Shown here piece by piece: positions 16,968 through 24,372 of a stretch of 64,000 nucleotides of DNA. The position numbers and the translations under genes are program-made. The DNA comes from JAGVSZ01 sp035456405 (GTDB taxonomy: Bacteria; Pseudomonadota; Gammaproteobacteria; Burkholderiales; SG8-39). Each line of letters opens with the position of its first letter. Position 1 is the stretch's first letter. The notes under the pieces were generated by a model, which saw only the letters and a program-made list of their open reading frames with translations, did not search any database and had not been told where the DNA came from. The stretch lies in NCBI GenBank assembly GCA_035456405.1, contig DATIDG010000027.1:1-64000 (forward strand), in the 5' to 3' direction.

Positions 16968-18637
16968 AGCTCCCACGCTCGCCGCTTGCGGCGCTCGGGT
17001 TCGCGCTGATCTGGCTGTTCCTGATTACTTTCGTCTTCTATCCGCTCACACGGATCTTCTACGACGCCTTCACCAACGAGGCGGGCGGGTTCACGCTCGC
17101 GAACTTTCACGAGTTCTTCACCGATTCGTTCTACCTGCGCTCGCTCTGGAAGTCGCTCGCCCTCGGCGTGGCGGCGGTGATCACCACCTCGGTCGTCGGG
17201 ATTGCGGTCGCGTTCCTCCTGATCCGCTACGAGTTTCCCGGCCGGAACCTGTTCTCGTATCTCACGATGCTGCCGCTGATCCTGCCGCCGCTCGTCGGCG
17301 TGCTCGGCTTCGTCTTCATCTTCGGCCGCGCCGGCACGGTGAACGTGCTGCTCCTGGACTGGTTCGGGCTCGAGCGCCCGATCAACTTCATGTACGGCGT
17401 TCATGGCGTGCTGCTCGTCGAGACCGTGCACCTTTTCCCGCTGATGACGCTCAGCATCCTGGACGCGCTCGCCCGGGTCGACCCTTCGCTGGAGGAGGCC
17501 GCGCAGGGCATGGGCGCGAACGGCTGGCGCAGGTTCCGTGACATCACCCTGCCGCTCACCACGCCCGGCTACATCTCCGGCGCGCTGCTGGTATTCATCT
17601 GGACCTTCGCCGATTTCGTCACCCCGCTGGTCGTGGGCGTGCAGGAGCTGCTCGCCCCGCAGGCATACCTGAACATCGTGCAATTCGTCGACCGGCGGAT
17701 CTTCCGCATGGGCATCGTGATCTCGGCGCTGCTCGTGCTGCTCGCGATCTTCTTCGTGCTCGCCGCGCGCCAGTACGTGGCGATCAAGGACTACAGTTCG
17801 CTCGCCTACTCCAGGGTCGAGCGGCGCCGGCTGGGGCCCGTCAAGCGCTGGCTCGCCGTCGGCTTTCTCTCGCTCCTGCTGTTCATCTCGTTCGTCCCGC
17901 AGGTCGGCGTGCTGCTCGCCGCCATCGGCCGCGGCTGGTCGCTCACGCCGTTCCCGGTTCACTACACGCTCGAGTTCTTCGAGCAGGTGAGCGTGCATTC
18001 CCCGAAGTTCATCATCAACTCGCTCCTGTTCTGCGCGATTGCCGTGTTCATGTGCGTCGTCATCGGAGTCCCGATGGCCTGGATCATGGGACGGACGCGC
18101 GCGCCCGGGCGCGGCGCGATGGACGCGCTGACGACGCTGATGCTCGCCATCCCGGGGACCGCGGTCGGCATCGCCTACGTGCGCGCCTTCAACTTCCCGC
18201 TGCCGGTCATCGATGTCCCGCTCACGGGCATGTGGCTCATACTGCCGCTCGTGCTCGCGGTGCGCCGTCTGCCCTACACGGTGCGCGGCAGCTACTCGTC
18301 GCTGCTGCTGGTGCACAAGTCGATGGAAGAGGCGGCCGAGAACGTTGGCGCCACGAAACTGCGCACGTTCTGGGACATCACGGTCCCGCTGGTGTGGAAG
18401 GGAATCTTCGTGGGCGCGCTGTTCTCGTTCATCACGTCGATCCAGGAAGCCTCGGCGACGATCTTCCTTACCCTCGGCGGCTACGAGATGATGCCCTACG
18501 CGATCTTCAGCTTCTACATCGCCGGCTCGCAGAGCCAGGCCGCCGCGCTCGGCGTGATCCTGATCGTGCTGTGCGCACTGAGCCTATTCGTGGTCAACCG
18601 CATCGCCGGCGCGCGCGTTGGCGGGCTGTTCGGGTGA
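16964..18637 (+). CDS. ABC transporter permease, fused two-domain FbpB type
   Basis: A 557-residue inner-membrane protein built of two homologous permease halves (about residues 1-280 and 300-557). Each half has several hydrophobic helices and one EAA loop (around EEAAQGMGANGWRRFRD and EEAAENVGATKLRTFWD). One polypeptide can thus supply both permease subunits of the importer, as in FbpB. ATG 16964 overlaps the ATPase stop. Nothing looks truncated. Confidence 0.95.
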   Translation: MKLPRSPLAALGFALIWLFLITFVFYPLTRIFYDAFTNEAGGFTLANFHEFFTDSFYLRSLWKSLALGVAAVITTSVVGIAVAFLLIRYEFPGRNLFSYLTMLPLILPPLVGVLGFVFIFGRAGTVNVLLLDWFGLERPINFMYGVHGVLLVETVHLFPLMTLSILDALARVDPSLEEAAQGMGANGWRRFRDITLPLTTPGYISGALLVFIWTFADFVTPLVVGVQELLAPQAYLNIVQFVDRRIFRMGIVISALLVLLAIFFVLAARQYVAIKDYSSLAYSRVERRRLGPVKRWLAVGFLSLLLFISFVPQVGVLLAAIGRGWSLTPFPVHYTLEFFEQVSVHSPKFIINSLLFCAIAVFMCVVIGVPMAWIMGRTRAPGRGAMDALTTLMLAIPGTAVGIAYVRAFNFPLPVIDVPLTGMWLILPLVLAVRRLPYTVRGSYSSLLLVHKSMEEAAENVGATKLRTFWDITVPLVWKGIFVGALFSFITSIQEASATIFLTLGGYEMMPYAIFSFYIAGSQSQAAALGVILIVLCALSLFVVNRIAGARVGGLFG

Positions 18638-18669
18638 AACGTCCCGCGCGCGGTCGGAGCGAGCGTGCA

Positions 18670-19146
18670 ATGTACAAGCGCATCCTGGTTGCGGTAGACG
18701 GCAGCGCGACGTCGGAGCGGGCCCTGGAGGAGGGCATTCGACTGGCCGTGGAACAGCGGGCCAGGCTGCGGCTGGTGCACGTCGTGGACGAGCTGACGGC
18801 GAAAGGCGACATACCGGCCACGCCGGGGGACTTCTGGAAGGCGGCCCGCAAGGTGGGGGAGCGCATCCTGGAAAGCGCCCGCGAACGCGCAGTGAGAGAA
18901 GGCATCGAGCCGGAGACGAGCCTGCTCGAGATCCGGAGCTTCGGGAGCCTGGTCAGGCGGGTTCCCAACCTGATCGTCGAGGAAGCCCGGCGCTGGCCCG
19001 CCGACCTCATCGTGATCGGCACTCACGGTCGCCGGGGGCTCAGCAAGATCCTTCTGGGCAGCGTGGCCGACGGCGTGGTGCGGACGTCCGGGACGTCGGT
19101 GCTGCTGATCCGCGGGGCCGAGCGCAAGTCGAGGCGGGCCCGATAG
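18670..19146 (+). CDS. universal stress protein (UspA family)
   Basis: A 158-residue single-domain Usp. It starts with the family pattern MYKRILVAVDGS and carries the ATP-binding motif GTHGRRGLSKILLGS near the C-terminus, so it is probably an ATP-binding type. GTG 18634 would overlap the permease stop, but ATG 18670 gives the standard family N-terminus and is preferred. It lies 32 bp downstream of the importer genes in the same direction and may be co-transcribed. Confidence 0.93.
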   Translation: MYKRILVAVDGSATSERALEEGIRLAVEQRARLRLVHVVDELTAKGDIPATPGDFWKAARKVGERILESARERAVREGIEPETSLLEIRSFGSLVRRVPNLIVEEARRWPADLIVIGTHGRRGLSKILLGSVADGVVRTSGTSVLLIRGAERKSRRAR

Positions 19147-19160
19147 GCCCGGCCGTGCCG

Positions 19161-19727
19161 CTATCCGGCGCGCGGACCCCAGGTCCGGACGCGGCCGGTA
19201 TCGAGATGGACAAAATCCGACTCGGGGTAGTAGCCCACACCGCCGTGGCCGAGCGCGATCGCGGCGTCGCGCAGCCGCGCGGTGTCGGTTCCGACGAGCC
19301 GCACGTCGATTGCGCGTCCCGTCGTGTGCAGGCTCGCCTGCGCGACGCCGGTGCTCGCCCGGCGCAACATCGCGTTGGTCCGCGGCGAGCGGTAGCCGGA
19401 GATGATCTCGAACGTGCCGCCGCCGCACGCGGCACGGAGCGCGCTGAGCGTGTCGAGCAGCCGCGGGTCGATCGGATGCTGCTCGCCGGTGCGGAAGTCG
19501 CGGAGGAGGCGATTGACGCTGCCGAGCGCGTCGGCCAGGTAGCCGCCGAGCGCGTAATAGACGACCTGCAGCCGCTCGCCGGTGTGCGTGTGGTGGAACA
19601 CGATCGCGCGTTCCTGCGCGGCGACGGCCGGCGGTGAGCCTGCGAGCACCGGGCCCAGCGGCGCCAACGCGAGCGCCTTCAGCACGGTGCGCCGTGTGGC
19701 CGCGAGATGGAGCGACTGGATTGCCAT
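19161..19727 (-). CDS. DUF882/YcbK-like peptidase M15-type protein with Tat signal
   Basis: A 188-residue exported protein. The N-terminus has a twin-arginine motif (TRRTVLKA, R12-R13) followed by a hydrophobic segment, suggesting Tat export. The mature part is the DUF882 domain related to D-Ala-D-Ala carboxypeptidases; candidate metal ligands are in SLHTTGRAIDVRL and DFVHLDTG. It probably acts on periplasmic peptidoglycan. E. coli has ycbK next to the L,D-transpeptidase gene ycbB, and the same pair occurs here, but divergent and with overlapping start codons. Confidence 0.9.
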   Translation of the reverse strand: MAIQSLHLAATRRTVLKALALAPLGPVLAGSPPAVAAQERAIVFHHTHTGERLQVVYYALGGYLADALGSVNRLLRDFRTGEQHPIDPRLLDTLSALRAACGGGTFEIISGYRSPRTNAMLRRASTGVAQASLHTTGRAIDVRLVGTDTARLRDAAIALGHGGVGYYPESDFVHLDTGRVRTWGPRAG

Positions 19728-21462
19728 GACTCCCCGACCGTCGAAGCCTGCGAAGCGCGCATGGTATCGGGCTTGGCCGGCGCATGCCAGGCACTTTGAC
19801 GGGTGCCGGCGCGCGGCGCTGGCCCTCGCCGCGGCGGTCGCAGTCGCGCTTGCGGGCGCACCGGCGTGGGCGGCCGACGCCGTCGCGGAAGCGCTGCGCG
19901 CGAGAGTCGAGGCATTGCGCGCAGGGCACGAGGTGCGCGTCGCGGGCGAGCCAATTGCGGCGCGCCGCCTGATCCCGGAGTTCTACGAGGCGCGCGGATT
20001 CCGGCCCGCCTGGGTCCGGGCCGGGCACGCGGAGGCGCTGGTCCGGCTCGTGGCTGCGAGCCGCGACCATGGACTCGACCCGAACGATTACCACGCTGCC
20101 GCGCTCGGTCGGCACCTCGGCGACGTGTCCGCAACGCCGGACGCCGCGGTCCGTGCCGACCGCGACCTGCTGCTGACCGATGCGCTCGTCCGGCTCGCCT
20201 ACCACCTGCGCTTCGGCAAGGCGAACCCGCGCGAGCTCTACCCGGACTGGAACTTCCCGCGCGCGCTCGGCGCGATCGAGCCGGTGCAGGCGCTCGAGTC
20301 GGCGATCGCAGCGGCATCGCTGGAAGAGGCGGTGGAGCAATTCGCACCGCAGCTCGCCGCGTATCGGCAACTGCGGGCAGCGCTTGCACGCCATCGCGCG
20401 ATCGAGGCGGCGGGCGGCTGGTCCCGTTTGCCGCCGGGCCCAACGCTCGAGTCCGGCATGCAGGACCTGCGTATCGCGCGGCTTCGCGAGCGCCTGGCGG
20501 CGAGCGGCGATTACGAGGGGCAGACGACGGCCGATCAGGATCGCTTCGATGCGGCGCTCGAGGCGGCGGTGCGCCGGTTCCAGGCGCGGCACGCCCTCGA
20601 CCCGGACGGCGTCGTGGGACGACAGACGCTGGCGGCGCTCAATTTCGACGTCGCGGGGCGAATCGACCAAATCCGCGTGAACCTCGAGCGCCTGCGTTGG
20701 GTTGCGCAGGATCTGGCGGGCGACTATCTCGTCGTCGACATCGCAGGGTTCTCGGCGCGGCTCTACGTCGGCGACCGGGTCGCGTGGGCGTCGCGCGCGG
20801 TGGTGGGACGCCCGTACCGCAAGACCCCGGTGTTCCGCGCGACGATGCACTACATCGTGCTCAATCCCGCGTGGACGGTGCCCCCCACGATCCTCAGGGA
20901 AGACGTGCTGCCGAAGCTCGCCGCGGACTCCCGCTACCTCGAGCGCGAGCACATGCAGGTCGTCGCTGCGTCCGGGCGGCCGCTCGACGCTGCGCAGATC
21001 GACTGGAGCCGTTACCGCGCGGGCGGGTTCCCGCACCAGATCGTGCAGGCGCCCGGGCCGGACAATCCGCTGGGGACCATGAAGTTCATGCTGCCCAATC
21101 CGCACGCGGTCTACCTGCACGACACGCCCGCACGCCAGCTCTTCGACAAGCGCGAGCGCGCGTTCAGCTCGGGCTGCATCCGCCTCGAGCAGCCGCTGGC
21201 GCTCGCTGTGCTGCTGCTGGACGACGCGGAGCGGTGGAGCGCGGATGCGATCCGCGCGGCGATCGAGGCCGGCGAAACGCGCACGGTTCCCGTGAAGCGC
21301 CGCGTTCCGGTGCTAGTGCTCTACTTCACCGCCGAGGCGCAGGATGACGGCACCGCGCAGTTCCGCCCCGATCTCTACGGGCGCGACCCGCGCGTGTTGG
21401 CGGCGTTGCGCGCGCCGTTCCGGTTCAGCCCGATCGACGGGCGGCGCGCGCCGCGGCGCTGA
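19726..21462 (+). CDS. L,D-transpeptidase, YcbB/LdtD type
   Basis: A 578-residue periplasmic cell-wall enzyme that forms 3-3 crosslinks between peptidoglycan stems. A long basic N-region precedes the hydrophobic signal segment, with a likely cleavage after APAWA. A peptidoglycan-binding motif (RRFQARHALDPDGVVG) precedes the YkuD catalytic domain, whose nucleophile is C484 in SSGCIRLEQ. ATG 19726 is the only plausible start before the signal peptide, and it shares two bases with the start codon of the divergent DUF882 gene. Confidence 0.93.
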   Translation: MTPRPSKPAKRAWYRAWPAHARHFDGCRRAALALAAAVAVALAGAPAWAADAVAEALRARVEALRAGHEVRVAGEPIAARRLIPEFYEARGFRPAWVRAGHAEALVRLVAASRDHGLDPNDYHAAALGRHLGDVSATPDAAVRADRDLLLTDALVRLAYHLRFGKANPRELYPDWNFPRALGAIEPVQALESAIAAASLEEAVEQFAPQLAAYRQLRAALARHRAIEAAGGWSRLPPGPTLESGMQDLRIARLRERLAASGDYEGQTTADQDRFDAALEAAVRRFQARHALDPDGVVGRQTLAALNFDVAGRIDQIRVNLERLRWVAQDLAGDYLVVDIAGFSARLYVGDRVAWASRAVVGRPYRKTPVFRATMHYIVLNPAWTVPPTILREDVLPKLAADSRYLEREHMQVVAASGRPLDAAQIDWSRYRAGGFPHQIVQAPGPDNPLGTMKFMLPNPHAVYLHDTPARQLFDKRERAFSSGCIRLEQPLALAVLLLDDAERWSADAIRAAIEAGETRTVPVKRRVPVLVLYFTAEAQDDGTAQFRPDLYGRDPRVLAALRAPFRFSPIDGRRAPRR

Positions 21463-21548
21463 TCCGCCCGGAAGTTCTCGCACACTCGAGGCTACCGGTC
21501 GTCGTTTACCGGTGATCGCCTCGCCGCGAACGATCGTGTCCGGCGACG

Positions 21549-21562
21549 TTGATGCCCGTCAA
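21549..21562. promoter_or_regulatory. FNR/CRP-like palindrome before the prim-pol remnant
   Basis: TTGATGCCCGTCAA, 34 bp before the ATG of the decayed prim-pol copy. Spacing is identical to the operator before the intact prim-pol gene, because the whole segment is duplicated. Confidence 0.5.
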
Positions 21563-22014
21563 TATCCCTCCGGGTCGCGGGCGTAGCGTGGATCCATGCC
21601 CGCCGCCAAGACGTTCGCCGCTCCACTCATCCGCGGATGCGCGCTCGTGTACGCGGCGCCCGGATAGTCGGTTGCCGCCATCGAGCCGTTCGAGACGGTA
21701 GAAGAGGCCCGGCGCGACATCGACATGTCCGACGAGGCGCCCTGGCCGACAGGTTGGCGCGTTGATTCCGGTGAAGAGGAACTTCCGCGAAGGCCGTAAC
21801 GTCGAACCGAATCGGGTTTGGCCTCTTCGAGCGACACGCCAGGCTCGTAGCCGGTCTCCTTGGCCGCCTGCATGCCAGCGACCGCCTCGACGAGGGTCGC
21901 GAACGGTCCGTACTCCCTGCCATTGTCCTTCGACTGCCAGTGAAAGCCGTCGGGGCGCTCGATGATGCGGGCGCGGTCGTAGTCGGGAAGGTTTTCCGGG
22001 ATCGTCTGTCTCAT
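21559..22014 (-). CDS. small protein with conserved N-terminus and decayed C-terminus
   Basis: The open frame encodes 151 residues. The first 65 or so look like a genuine small betaproteobacterial protein of unknown function: PDYDRARIIERPDGFHWQ, then GREYGPFATLVEAVAGMQ. After residue 70 the sequence becomes Ser/Arg-rich and low in sense. The last 40 residues or so are simply the antisense of the prim-pol remnant, and the stop falls inside the palindrome at 21549-21562. The gene has probably lost its original 3' end. Function is unknown. Confidence 0.55.
   Translation of the reverse strand: MRQTIPENLPDYDRARIIERPDGFHWQSKDNGREYGPFATLVEAVAGMQAAKETGYEPGVSLEEAKPDSVRRYGLRGSSSSPESTRQPVGQGASSDMSMSRRASSTVSNGSMAATDYPGAAYTSAHPRMSGAANVLAAGMDPRYARDPEGY
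21596..21667 (+). pseudogene. remnant of prim-pol N-terminus
   Basis: The frame starting at ATG 21596 reads MPAAKTFAAPLIRGC and so on, clearly the start of the intact gene at 24283. The Trp codon TGG of the intact copy is TAG here (21665-21667), ending the frame after 23 codons. Homology continues a few codons past the stop (SV..IE) and is then lost. The rest of the gene is missing. Confidence 0.85.
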
Positions 22015-22093
22015 GGCATCACCCTTGCTCTGCCTCGCGGAGGTCTTCCACGCCTCCTACGCTTCCCCCGTAGGCGCCTTCGCGGCCGAGTGG

Positions 22094-22107
22094 TTGACCT
22101 CCGTCAA
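22094..22107. promoter_or_regulatory. FNR/CRP-like palindrome upstream of the HNH-like gene
   Basis: TTGACCTCCGTCAA, a TTGAC-N4-GTCAA palindrome 69 bp before the chosen start of the next gene, in non-coding DNA. Confidence 0.5.
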
Positions 22108-22175
22108 GCGGCGCTGCGCCGGCCGTTGTAACGTGAGACGGGTTGCGCACCATGCGCACGAACCAGGAGCATGTG

Positions 22176-22496
22176 ATGGCGCTCAGCGAAGAGGTCATCC
22201 GGAAGGTGTGGGAAAAGGCGCGCGGCATGACGGAGCTCAGCTCCGAAATGTGGCGCAAGGACGAGTGCGGCGCCTGGATCAAGCGGGAGCACTACGGGCA
22301 CGCGCACTCGGAGTTCGGCTGGAAGATCGAAAACGTGTCCCTCGGCGGCCCGGACGTGGTCGAGAACCTTCGGCCGTTCCATCACGCCAATGCCTACGAT
22401 CGCGCGGGGCGCCACATGAGGTGCCACGTGACCGCCGACCAGATCGGCGTCCCGGTGACCGGACACCTCCGCGAGCCGCGCAACCGGCAGGCATAA
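22176..22496 (+). CDS. HNH-like small protein with substituted active-site motif
   Basis: A 106-residue protein. It resembles a common bacterial HNH-related family with the pattern VWEK...WRKD.CGAWI.R..YG and NLRPFHHANAYD. In the relatives I recall, the central part reads W.IDH; here it is WKIENVSLGG, so the metal-binding His is missing and nuclease activity is doubtful. ATG 22176 is preferred over 22152 because AGGAG (22165-22169) sits six bases before it. A palindromic operator lies upstream. Function is unknown. Confidence 0.7.
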   Translation: MALSEEVIRKVWEKARGMTELSSEMWRKDECGAWIKREHYGHAHSEFGWKIENVSLGGPDVVENLRPFHHANAYDRAGRHMRCHVTADQIGVPVTGHLREPRNRQA

Positions 22497-22531
22497 AGGC
22501 GCCCGCCCGGCAGCCGGTGCTCGGGACGGGC

Positions 22532-23071
22532 ATGGACTGGAACGTCGTCGTCACCGTAACAGCGGGGCCGGGCCACGAGCACCGCGTGCTCGACGCACTC
22601 GGAGCGTTCGGGCGCTTCCGCGCGACGTCGTTCCGCGACGTGGGCATCGGCCACGTCGCGGACGTCGCCGGGCTCCTCGAGGCGATCCGCAGGGCGCGCG
22701 AGGAAGGCAGGCCCTGGGCCGGCTTCGTCGCGCGGGTGATCCCGGCCGAGCAGGTGTTCTCGTTCACTCCCGAGACGCTGGCCGAGCAGCTCAAGGAGGC
22801 CGCCGCGCCGTTCGTTGCGCGGCTCGCCGACGGGTCGTTCTGCGTGCGCCTCGAACGCCGCGGGCTGCAAGGAAAGGTCGCGAGCGCGGACATCGAGCGC
22901 GCGGTCGGCGAGCACGTGCACGGGCTCGCGGAGCAAGCGGGCCTGCGGATGCGCACCGAGTTCGCCGATCCGGACTTCGTGATCGCCGCCGAGACGCTCG
23001 GCACGGAGTGCGGCGTCGCGCTGATCACGCGCGCGCTGCGCGAGAGGTATCCGTTCGTGCAGGTGCGCTAG
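22532..23071 (+). CDS. standalone THUMP-domain protein
   Basis: A 179-residue protein. Its C-terminal two thirds (about residues 85-178) look like a THUMP RNA-binding domain: FCVRLERRGLQGKVAS followed by the helix EIERAVGEHV-like segment and a final strand with GVALITRALRERYPFVQV. No methyltransferase, thiouridylase or deaminase domain is attached. It may bind tRNA as a partner of a separate enzyme. It follows the HNH-like gene after 35 bp. The family call is from pattern recognition and should be tested. Confidence 0.65.
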   Translation: MDWNVVVTVTAGPGHEHRVLDALGAFGRFRATSFRDVGIGHVADVAGLLEAIRRAREEGRPWAGFVARVIPAEQVFSFTPETLAEQLKEAAAPFVARLADGSFCVRLERRGLQGKVASADIERAVGEHVHGLAEQAGLRMRTEFADPDFVIAAETLGTECGVALITRALRERYPFVQVR

Positions 23072-23117
23072 CGCGGATTTTCTCGATGGCACCGCCGCGC
23101 CGCGGAGCCCATCGCGC

Positions 23118-23317
23118 ATGACGATCGGACGTTCGTTCCGCTCGGCCATCGACGCCAGCACGGACGGTGCGAAGGCGCCGGGCTGGGCGCTCGCGGCGAT
23201 GAGCGCAGTCGGGCGCACCGTCGCGATCGCCTCGAGGCGGTCGGCGACCGGCACGTGATCCTGCGCGAAGGGACGCTTGTGCTCGGCCAGTTCGGCCCGA
23301 TCGCGCGTGACCAGGCT
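23118..23317 (-). pseudogene. malic enzyme fragment
   Basis: Read on the minus strand, this stretch encodes about 66 residues that align with the intact malic enzyme at 35596-37215. It begins SLVTRDRAELAEHKRPFAQD and continues with VRPTALIAASAQPGAF and MAERNERPIV. Both ends break off abruptly; after RPIV the sequence is unrelated. No start, stop or remaining domains are present, so this is an internal gene fragment. It is similar to, but not identical with, the intact gene. Confidence 0.85.
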
Positions 23318-23475
23318 CGTGCTCGACGTCGGGGCTTCCGTAATGAAGGTCGCTCACCGGTTGCAGCCCTCGGAAAGAGGTTGTTGACCTCGAGCTCCTG
23401 GCGGCGCCCTCGGCGTCGGATGCGCTCGACCCGGAGCACCGCCCGGGCCTAGTGCCGTATCGTCGGCAGGACGCT
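23318..23475. other. unassigned non-coding stretch between pseudogene fragments
   Basis: I recognise nothing with confidence here. On the minus strand one frame reads LRVERIRRRGRRQELEVNN, which might be another eroded domain, but I cannot name it. Confidence 0.3.
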
Positions 23476-24020
23476 TCAGTACTTCCTCTTCAGCTCCTCG
23501 GCCGCCGATCGATCTCCCTGCGAAAGGTCGCGTTGACCTCCTCGTAGCGCTTCTGCGCGAGCACGTCGTCGTACACGCTCATCACATCCACGTCGAAATA
23601 GGAGCGAATGCCGCCGTTGAACTCGACCGCCATTTCGGCAGTGGACCCGGGCGGCCCTTGGATGCGGTATTTCGGGACGATCGGGAACAGGCTGCGATCC
23701 ATCGCGATCCTCTGGCCGCGCTCGGACAGGAGGAACTCGACGAAGGCGCGCGCCGCCTTCGGATGCTTCGCTCCGGCGAGAATGGCCGCCGGCCCCGAGG
23801 TGATCCACGCCGTCCTCGGCGCCACGTACCGTGTCGAAGTCCGCCAAGCGATCCTCGAAGGCCATGTAGCTCGGGACCGCGAATCCCACGGCGAATTCGC
23901 CCCGCGCGACCACGGAGGGCACGTCCCGGCTGCGAGGGACGAAGATGCCGGTGTTCGCGGCCAGGCGCTTCAGCCACTCCCAGCCCCTCGCATCCCATCG
24001 CGCTGCAGAATCACCTCGTC
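23476..24020 (-). pseudogene. ABC substrate-binding protein, frameshifted and 5'-truncated
   Basis: The minus strand carries the C-terminal 170 residues or so of a relative of the binding protein at 14736. Successive pieces lie in different frames: EVILQRDG, then GWEWLKRLAANTGIF through VPSYMAFEDRLADFD, then APRTAWITSGPAAILAG through NATFRREIDR, then AAEELKRKY and a stop at 23476. At least three frameshifts are needed to join them, and there is no start or signal peptide. The break at about 24020 abuts the CBS fragment on the other strand. Confidence 0.88.
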
Positions 24021-24143
24021 CTCGCGGGCAGGAACCTCAACCAGCTGCCGGTGCTCGAGGACGGCCGCGTGCGCGGCCTCGTGCGGCGCGAGGACATCCT
24101 GACGTGGCTAGCGCTCTATGCCGACCTCGGTGTCGAGACGTGA
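24020..24143 (+). pseudogene. C-terminal fragment of a CBS-domain protein
   Basis: The plus strand encodes the end of a CBS domain, including RNLNQLPVLEDGRVRGLVRR, followed by EDILTWLALYADLGVET and a stop at 24141-24143. The upstream part is replaced by the antisense of the binding-protein pseudogene, so this is a 3' gene fragment. It differs from the CBS protein at 52571. Site-2-protease-type CBS proteins have similar ends. Confidence 0.7.
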
Positions 24144-24173
24144 TCTCGCGTGCGGGTGCGAGCGGTCGGAGCG

Positions 24174-24201
24174 GCGCAAGCTGAAACGGCGTCGCTTGCG
24201 C
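24174..24201. repeat. 8-bp inverted repeat after the CBS fragment
   Basis: GCGCAAGC (24174-24181) and GCTTGCGC (24194-24201) are perfect complements around a 12-base loop, 31 bp after the CBS stop codon. No T tract follows on the plus strand. It could be an old terminator of the truncated gene. Confidence 0.35.
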
Positions 24202-24235
24202 AAAGTCAAAGGCCAGCCGGCGCGTCCGGGTCCGG

Positions 24236-24249
24236 TTGACGCCCGTCAA
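24236..24249. promoter_or_regulatory. FNR/CRP-like palindrome before the prim-pol gene
   Basis: TTGACGCCCGTCAA, with perfect TTGAC/GTCAA arms, 34 bp upstream of the prim-pol ATG. At this distance it would overlap or lie just downstream of a promoter, so either repression or activation is possible. Confidence 0.55.
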
Positions 24250-24372
24250 CATCCTTCCGGATCGCGGGCGTAGCGTGCGTCCATGTCCGCCGCGAAAACG
24301 TTCGCCGCTCCAGTCGTCCGCGAATGCGCGCTCGCGTACGCCGCACGCGGGTGGTCGGTCATTCCGATCGAG
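24236..24372 (+). repeat. duplicated segment, copy 2 (matches 21549-21685)
   Basis: The intact counterpart of the segment at 21549-21685. It contains the operator, the leader and the first 30 codons of the functional prim-pol gene. Confidence 0.85.

Larger units (their letters stand above)
21549..21685 (+). repeat. duplicated segment, copy 1 (matches 24236-24372)
   Basis: These 137 bases align without gaps to 24236-24372. By hand count there are 24 mismatches (about 82% identity). The match covers the palindromic operator, the leader and the first codons of the prim-pol gene, and then fades out. Confidence 0.85.

Noticed and set aside
21490..21516. Two ACCGGT repeats after the L,D-transpeptidase gene
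   Set aside because: Six-base palindromes are expected by chance in such DNA, and no larger structure surrounds them.
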